Positions 53,380-60,137 of a stretch of DNA of 60,137 nucleotides are shown one piece after another. Below the pieces are notes generated by a model. The model was not told where the DNA came from, searched no databases, and worked only from the letters and a program-made list of their open reading frames with translations. Positions within the stretch are counted from its first letter, which is position 1, and each line of letters opens with the position of its first letter. The stretch is from positions 1-60,137 of the forward strand of contig CAXKVF010000103.1 of the NCBI GenBank assembly GCA_964057225.1. The letters run 5' to 3'. The translations under genes were made by a program, and so were the position numbers. Source of the DNA: Auanema rhodensis (taxonomy: Eukaryota > Nematoda > Chromadorea > Rhabditida > Rhabditidae).

Positions 53380-55940
53380 ATGGTTACCATGAACCAATAT
53401 CAATAAAAATTTGTTTTTAGACTAATATGGACATGGGGAATCTAATTTTGAAAACCGCATCTCTTTATCTTTCACGTGAAGCGAGTTACATACCAAGTGC
53501 ACATCACGTGTACATTTAATTAGCATAAATTAAAGTTCACGTAAATTTCAAAGTCATGGTTACCATGCACCAATATCAATAAAAATTTGTTTTTAAACTA
53601 ATATGGACATGGGGAATCTAATTTTGAAAACCGCATCTCTTTATCTTTCACGTGAAGCGAGTTACATACCAAGTGCACATCACGTGTACATTTAATTAGC
53701 ATAAATTAAAGTTCACGCAAATTTCAAAGTCATGGTTACCATGCACCAATATCAATAAAAATTTGTTTTTAGACTAATATGGACATGGGGAATCTAATTT
53801 TGAAAACCGCATCTCTTTATCTTTCACGTGAAGCGAGTTACATACCAAGTGCACATCACGTGTACATTTAATTAGCATAAATTAAAGTTCACGTAAATTT
53901 CAAAGTCATGGTTACCATGAACCAATATCAATAAAAATTTGTTTTTAGACTAATATGGACATGGGGAATCTAATTTTGAAAACCGCATCTCTTTATCTTT
54001 CACGTGAAGCGAGTTACATACCAAGTGCACATCACGTGTACATTTAATTAGCATAAATTAAAGTTCACGTAAATTTCAAAGTCATGGTTACCATGAACCA
54101 ATATCAATAAAAATTTGTTTTTAGACTAATATGGACATGGGGAATCTAATTTTGAAAACCGCATCTCTTTATCTTTCACGTGAAGCGAGTTACATACCAA
54201 GTGCACATCACGTGTACATTTAATTAGCATAAATTAAAGTTCACGTAAATTTCAAAGTCATGGTTACCATGCACCAATATCAATAAAAATTTGTTTTTAG
54301 ACTAATATGGACATGGGGAATCTAATTTTGAAAACCGCATCTCGTTATCTTTCACGTGAAGCGAGTTACATACCAAGTGCACATCACGTGTACATTTAAT
54401 TAGCATAAATTAAAGTTCACGTAAATTTCAAAGTCATGGTTACCATGCACCAATATCAATAAAAATTTGTTTTTAGACTAATATGGACATGGGGAATCTA
54501 ATTTTGAAAACCGCATCTCTTTATCTTTCACGTGAAGCGAGTTACATACCAAGTGCACATCACGTGTACATTTAATTAGCATAAATTAAAGTTCACGTAA
54601 ATTTCAAAGTCATGGTTACCATGCACCAATATCAATAAAAATTTGTTTTTAGACTAATATGGACATGGGGAATCTAATTTTGAAAACCGCATCTCTTTAT
54701 CTTTCACGTGAAGCGAGTTACATACCAAGTGCACATCACGTGTACATTTAATTAGCATAAATTAAAGTTCACGTAAATTTCAAAGTCATGGTTACCATGC
54801 ACCAATATCAATAAAAATTTGTTTTTAGACTAATATGGACATGGGGAATCTAATTTTGAAAACCGCATCTCTTTATCTTTCACGTGAAGCGAGTTACATA
54901 CCAAGTGCACATCACGTGTACATTTAATTAGCATAAATTAAAGTTCACGTAAATTTCAAAGTCATGGTTACCATGAACCAATATCAATAAAAATTTGTTT
55001 TTAGACTAATATGGACATGGGGAATCTAATTTTGAAAACCGCATCTCTTTATCTTTCACGTGAAGCGAGTTACATACCAAGTGCACATCACGTGTACATT
55101 TAATTAGCATAAATTAAAGTTCACGTAAATTTCAAAGTCATGGTTACCATGAACCAATATCAATAAAAATTTGTTTTTAGACTAATATGGACATGGGGAA
55201 TCTAATTTTGAAAACCGCATCTCTTTATCTTTCACGTGAAGCGAGTTACATACCAAGTGCACATCACGTGTACATTTAATTAGCATAAATTAAAGTTCAC
55301 GTAAATTTCAAAGTCATGGTTACCATGCACCAATATCAATAAAAATTTGTTTTTAAACTAATATGGACATGGGGAATCTAATTTTGAAAACCGCATCTCT
55401 TTATCTTTCACGTGAAGCGAGTTACATACCAAGTGCACATCACGTGTACATTTAATTAGCATAAATTAAAGTTCACGCAAATTTCAAAGTCATGGTTACC
55501 ATGCACCAATATCAATAAAAATTTGTTTTTAGACTAATATGGACATGGGGAATCTAATTTTGAAAACCGCATCTCTTTATCTTTCACGTGAAGCGAGTTA
55601 CATACCAAGTGCACATCACGTGTACATTTAATTAGCATAAATTAAAGTTCACGTAAATTTCAAAGTCATGGTTACCATGCACCAATATCAATAAAAATTT
55701 GTTTTTAAACTAATATGGACATGGGGAATCTAATTTTGAAAACCGCATCTCTTTATCTTTCACGTGAAGCGAGTTACATACCAAGTGCACATCACGTGTA
55801 CATTTAATTAGCATAAATTAAAGTTCACGCAAATTTCAAAGTCATGGTTACCATGCACCAATATCAATAAAAATTTGTTTTTAGACTAATATGGACATGG
55901 GGAATCTAATTTTGAAAACCGCATCTCTTTATCTTTCACG
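53380..55940 (+). repeat. Repeats of a TTTTTAAACTA plus CACGCAAATTT monomer pair
   Basis: A monomer with TTTTTAAACTA whose following junction reads CACGCAAATTT is present at 53595/53716, 55356/55477 and 55708/55830. The first two are about 1761 bp apart (ten monomers) and the last two 352 bp apart (two monomers). CCATGAACC monomers in between (53918, 54094, 54974, 55149) are partly conserved in spacing. The region is a mixture of local duplications whose edges I could not fix. Confidence 0.72.
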
Positions 55941-57579
55941 TGAAGCGAGTTACATACCAAGTGCACATCACGTGTACATTTAATTAGCATAAATTAAAGT
56001 TCACGTAAATTTCAAAGTCATGGTTACCATGAACCAATATCAATAAAAATTTGTTTTTAGACTAATATGGACATGGGGAATCTAATTTTGAAAACCGCAT
56101 CTCTTTATCTTTCACGTGAAGCGAGTTACATACCAAGTGCACATCACGTGTACATTTAATTAGCATAAATTAAAGTTCACGTAAATTTCAAAGTCATGGT
56201 TACCATGAACCAATATCAATAAAGATTTGTTTTTAGACTAATATGGACATGGGGAATCTAATTTTGAAAACCGTATCTCTTTATCTTTCACGTGAAGCGA
56301 GTTACATACCAAGTGCACATCACGTGTACATTTAATTAGCATAAATTAAAGTTCACGTAAATTTCAAAGTCATGGTTACCATGCACCAATATCAATAAAA
56401 ATTTGTTTTTAGACTAATATGGACATGGGGAATCTAATTTTGAAAACCGCATCTCTTTATCTTTCACGTGAAGCGAGTTACATACCAAGTGCACATCACG
56501 TGTACATTTAATTAGCATAAATTAAAGTTCACGTAAATTTCAAAGTCATGGTTACCATGAACCAATATCAATAAAAATTTGTTTTTAGACTAATATGGAC
56601 ATGGGGAATCTAATTTTGAAAACCGCATCTCTTTATCTTTCACGTGAAGCGAGTTACATACCAAGTGCACATCACGTGTACATTTAATTAGCATAAATTA
56701 AAGTTCACGTAAATTTCAAAGTCATGGTTACCATGAACCAATATCAATAAAAATTTGTTTTTAGACTAATATGGACATGGGGAATCTAATTTTGAAAACC
56801 GCATCTCTTTATCTTTCACGTGAAGCGAGTTACATACCAAGTGCACATCACGTGTACATTTAATTAGTATAAATTAAAGTTCACGTAAATTTCAAAGTCA
56901 TGGTTACCATGCACCAATATCAATAAAAATTTGTTTTTAGACTAATATGGACATGGGGAATCTAATTTTGAAAACCGCATCTCGTTATCTTTCACGTGAA
57001 GCGAGTTACATACCAAGTGCACATCACGTGTACATTTAATTAGCATAAATTAAAGTTCACGTAAATTTCAAAGTCATGGTTACCATGCACCAATATCAAT
57101 AAAAATTTGTTTTTAGACTAATATGGACATGGGGAATCTAATTTTGAAAACCGCATCTCTTTATCTTTCACGTGAAGCGAGTTACATACCAAGTGCACAT
57201 CACGTGTACATTTAATTAGCATAAATTAAAGTTCACGTAAATTTCAAAGTCATGGTTACCATGCACCAATATCAATAAAAATTTGTTTTTAGACTAATAT
57301 GGACATGGGGAATCTAATTTTGAAAACCGCATCTCGTTATCTTTCACGTGAAGCGAGTTACATACCAAGTGCACATCACGTGTACATTTAATTAGCATAA
57401 ATTAAAGTTCACGTAAATTTCAAAGTCATGGTTACCATGCACCAATATCAATAAAAATTTGTTTTTAGACTAATATGGACATGGGGAATCTAATTTTGAA
57501 AACCGCATCTCTTTATCTTTCACGTGAAGCGAGTTACATACCAAGTGCACATCACGTGTACATTTAATTAGCATAAATT

Positions 57580-60020
57580 AAAGTTCACGTAAATTTCAAA
57601 GTCATGGTTACCATGAACCAATATCAATAAAAATTTGTTTTTAGACTAATATGGACATGGGGAATCTAATTTTGAAAACCGCATCTCTTTATCTTTCACG
57701 TGAAGCGAGTTACATACCAAGTGCACATCACGTGTACATTTAATTAGCATAAATTAAAGTTCACGTAAATTTCAAAGTCATGGTTACCATGCACCAATAT
57801 CAATAAAAATTTGTTTTTAGACTAATATGGACATGGGGAATCTAATTTTGAAAACCGCATCTCTTTATCTTTCACGTGAAGCGAGTTACATACCAAGTGC
57901 ACATCACGTGTACATTTAATTAGCATAAATTAAAGTTCACGTAAATTTCAAAGTCATGGTTACCATGAACCAATATCAATAAAAATTTGTTTTTAGACTA
58001 ATATGGACATGGGGAATCTAATTTTGAAAACCGCATCTCTTTATCTTTCACGTGAAGCGAGTTACATACCAAGTGCACATCACGTGTACATTTAATTAGC
58101 TTAAATTAAAGTTCACGTAAATTTCAAAGTCATGGTTACCATGCACCAATATCAATAAAAATTTGTTTTTAGACTAATATGGACATGGGGAATCTAATTT
58201 TGAAAACCGCATCTCTTTATCTTTCACGTGAAGCGAGTTACATACCAAGTGCACATCACGTGTACATTTAATTAGCATAAATTAAAGTTCACGTAAATTT
58301 CAAAGTCATGGTTACCATGAACCAATATCAATAAAAATTTGTTTTTAGACTAATATGGACATGGGGAATCTAATTTTGAAAACCGCATCTCTTTATCTTT
58401 CACGTGAAGCGAGTTACATACCAAGTGCACATCACGTGTACATTTAATTAGCATAAATTAAAGTTCACGTAAATTTCAAAGTCATGGTTACCATGAACCA
58501 ATATCAATAAAAATTTGTTTTTAGACTAATATGGACATGGGGAATCTAATTTTGAAAACCGCATCTCTTTATCTTTCACGTGAAGCGAGTTACATACCAA
58601 GTGCACATCACGTGTACATTTAATTAGCATAAATTAAAGTTCACGTAAATTTCAAAGTCATGGTTACCATGCACCAATATCAATAAAAATTTGTTTTTAG
58701 ACTAATATGGATATGGGGAATCTAATTTTGAAAACCGCATCTCGTTATCTTTCACGTGAAGCGAGTTACATACCAAGTGCACATCACGTGTACATTTAAT
58801 TAGCATAAATTAAAGTTCACGTAAATTTCAAAGTCATGGTTACCATGCACCAATATCAATAAAAATTTGTTTTTAGACTAATATGGACATGGGGAATCTA
58901 ATTTTGAAAACCGCATCTCTTTATCTTTCACGTGAAGCGAGTTACATACCAAGTGCACATCACGTGTACATTTAATTAGCATAAATTAAAGTTCACGTAA
59001 ATTTCAAAGTCATGGTTACCATGCACCAATATCAATAAAAATTTGTTTTTAGACTAATATGGACATGGGGAATCTAATTTTGAAAACCGCATCTCTTTAT
59101 CTTTCACGTGAAGCGAGTTACATACCAAGTGCACATCACGTGTACATTTAATTAGCATAAATTAAAGTTCACGTAAATTTCAAAGTCATGGTTACCATGC
59201 ACCAATATCAATAAAAATTTGTTTTTAGACTAATATGGACATGGGGAATCTAATTTTGAAAACCGCATCTCTTTATCTTTCACGTGAAGCGAGTTACATA
59301 CCAAGTGCACATCACGTGTACATTTAATTAGCATAAATTAAAGTTCACGTAAATTTCAAAGTCATGGTTACCATGCACCAATATCAATAAAAATTTGTTT
59401 TTAGACTAATATGGACATGGGGAATCTAATTTTGAAAACCGCATCTCTTTATCTTTCACGTGAAGCGAGTTACATACCAAGTGCACATCACGTGTACATT
59501 TAATTAGCATAAATTAAAGTTCACGTAAATTTCAAAGTCATGGTTACCATGAACCAATATCAATAAAAATTTGTTTTTAGACTAATATGGACATGGGGAA
59601 TCTAATTTTGAAAACCGCATCTCTTTATCTTTCACGTGAAGCGAGTTACATACCAAGTGCACATCACGTGTACATTTAATTAGCATAAATTAAAGTTCAC
59701 GTAAATTTCAAAGTCATGGTTACCATGAACCAATATCAATAAAAATTTGTTTTTAGACTAATATGGACATGGGGAATCTAATTTTGAAAACCGCATCTCT
59801 TTATCTTTCACGTGAAGCGAGTTACATACCAAGTGCCCATCACGTGTACATTTAATTAGCATAAATTAAAGTTCACGTAAATTTCAAAGTCATGGTTACC
59901 ATGCACCAATATCAATAAAAATTTGTTTTTAGACTAATATGGACATGGGGAATCTAATTTTGAAAACCGCATCTCCTTATCTTTCACGTGAAGCGAGTTA
60001 CATACCAAGTGCACATCACG
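57580..60020 (+). repeat. Direct repeat offset by 76 monomers, copy 2
   Basis: It matches 44200-46640 at CCATGAACC (57613, 57966, 58318, 58493, 59551, 59727), CTCGTTATC (58744), GTGCCC (59837) and CTCCTTATC (59978). Private changes here include GCTTAAATT at ~58100 and GATATGGGG at ~58712. The copy runs close to the window end and may continue beyond it. Confidence 0.78.
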
Positions 60021-60137
60021 TGTACATTTAATTAGCATAAATTAAAGTTCACGTAAATTTCAAAGTCATGGTTACCATGCACCAATATCAATAAAAATTT
60101 GTTTTTAGACTAATATGGACATGGGGAATCTAATTTT

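Larger units (their letters stand above)
1..60137. repeat. 176-bp AT-rich satellite DNA array filling the whole window
   Basis: The same unit recurs every 176 bp from the first to the last base, about 341 copies, with no insertion of unrelated sequence. Consensus G+C is about 32% (57 of 176 by hand count). Neighbouring monomers usually differ at zero to three positions. In the consensus all three frames on both strands meet a stop at least every ~110 nt, and a frame shifts phase at each monomer because 176 is not divisible by three, so no coding sequence is supported. I saw no tRNA, rRNA, transposon end or telomeric repeat. Monomers of 150-180 bp in long homogeneous arrays are typical of eukaryotic centromeric or pericentromeric satellites; that location is inferred. 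The repeat family and organism are not recognised. Confidence 0.98.
13239..60137 (+). repeat. Right block of the array, monomers in forward orientation
   Basis: About 266 monomers all read in the same direction. The only structural irregularities seen are two identical truncated monomers (13621-13666 and 36663-36708) and rare small indels, clustered before about 17.2 kb. Beyond that point I noticed only isolated length changes, at about 22081 and 31061. Variant order reveals nested segmental duplications listed separately. No gene, RNA gene or mobile element is present in any part of this block. Confidence 0.96.

Noticed and set aside
1-60137. Short open reading frames recurring once per monomer
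   Set aside because: Stops in the consensus leave at most about 100-110 nt open on either strand and the frame shifts every monomer; no start, conserved peptide or codon pattern is visible.
1-60137. CRISPR array
   Set aside because: There are no unique spacers between repeats: the whole 176-bp unit is repeated, and the unit is far longer than a CRISPR repeat-spacer.
1-60137. CENP-B box
   Set aside because: The needed TTCG and CGGG elements are absent from the consensus; the single GCGGG at about 643-647 is a one-base insertion in one monomer.
1-60137. Transposable element or LTR tandem array as source
   Set aside because: No terminal repeats, target-site duplications, coding remnants or poly-A tails were seen; monomers abut directly.
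1-60137. Fixed-length higher-order repeat (as in alpha satellite)
   Set aside because: Duplicated blocks have many sizes (2, 7, 9, 10, 19, 51, 76 and ~130 monomers) and overlap; no single multimer period runs through the window.

Overview
The window is one uninterrupted AT-rich satellite DNA array: about 341 tandem copies of a single 176-bp monomer (consensus about 32% G+C by hand count), with no unique sequence, gene, RNA gene, transposon or CRISPR array anywhere. In the consensus monomer the longest stop-free stretch is about 100 nt on either strand, and 176 is not a multiple of three, so the repeat cannot carry a real reading frame. A nucleosome-sized monomer kept nearly identical over 60 kb points to a eukaryotic nuclear genome, in centromeric, pericentromeric or other heterochromatin. 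I do not recognise the repeat and cannot name the lineage.

Layout. From 1 to 13238 the monomers read in one orientation; from 13239 to 60137 all read in the other. The switch is a spacer-less palindrome inside a monomer, at an ATGCAT centred on 13238/13239. The left part is a near-exact mirror image of 13239-26476: private single-base variants, a shared deletion and a 46-bp truncated monomer recur in reverse order at mirrored positions (coordinates sum to about 26477). A direct-repeat copy of the right side (36281 onward) runs straight through the position that corresponds to the fold. Small indels are frequent at about 13.8-17.2 kb and rare after that. Together these favour a fold-back (read or assembly) artefact at a contig end over a real inverted duplication, though a real one is not excluded.

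Higher-order structure. Taking 13239-60137 as the true array, monomers carry about a dozen recurring diagnostic substitutions. Reading their order reveals nested duplications: a repeat of roughly 22-23 kb (13.2-24.6 kb and 36.3-46.45 kb), differing by a 9-monomer and a 2-monomer copy-number change; a repeat offset by 51 monomers (24.7-27.65 and 33.7-36.6 kb); one offset by 76 monomers (44.2-46.6 and 57.6-60.0 kb); one offset by 19 monomers; and local 7- and 10-monomer tandem duplications in 47-56 kb. This is a record of repeated segmental duplication by unequal exchange, not a fixed-length higher-order repeat.

Monomer design. In the reference monomer (19946-20121) three CACGTG/CACGTA sites lie 32 and 33 bp apart, next to a GTGCAC, with a separate 13-bp dyad (CATGGT-T-ACCATG) and an A5/T5 dyad. 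Most recurrent variation lies in the first ~95 bp, while the ACGT-site half is largely constant. That suggests, but does not show, selection for a sequence-specific DNA-binding protein. Positions of duplication edges are approximate because they were traced by eye from variant order.
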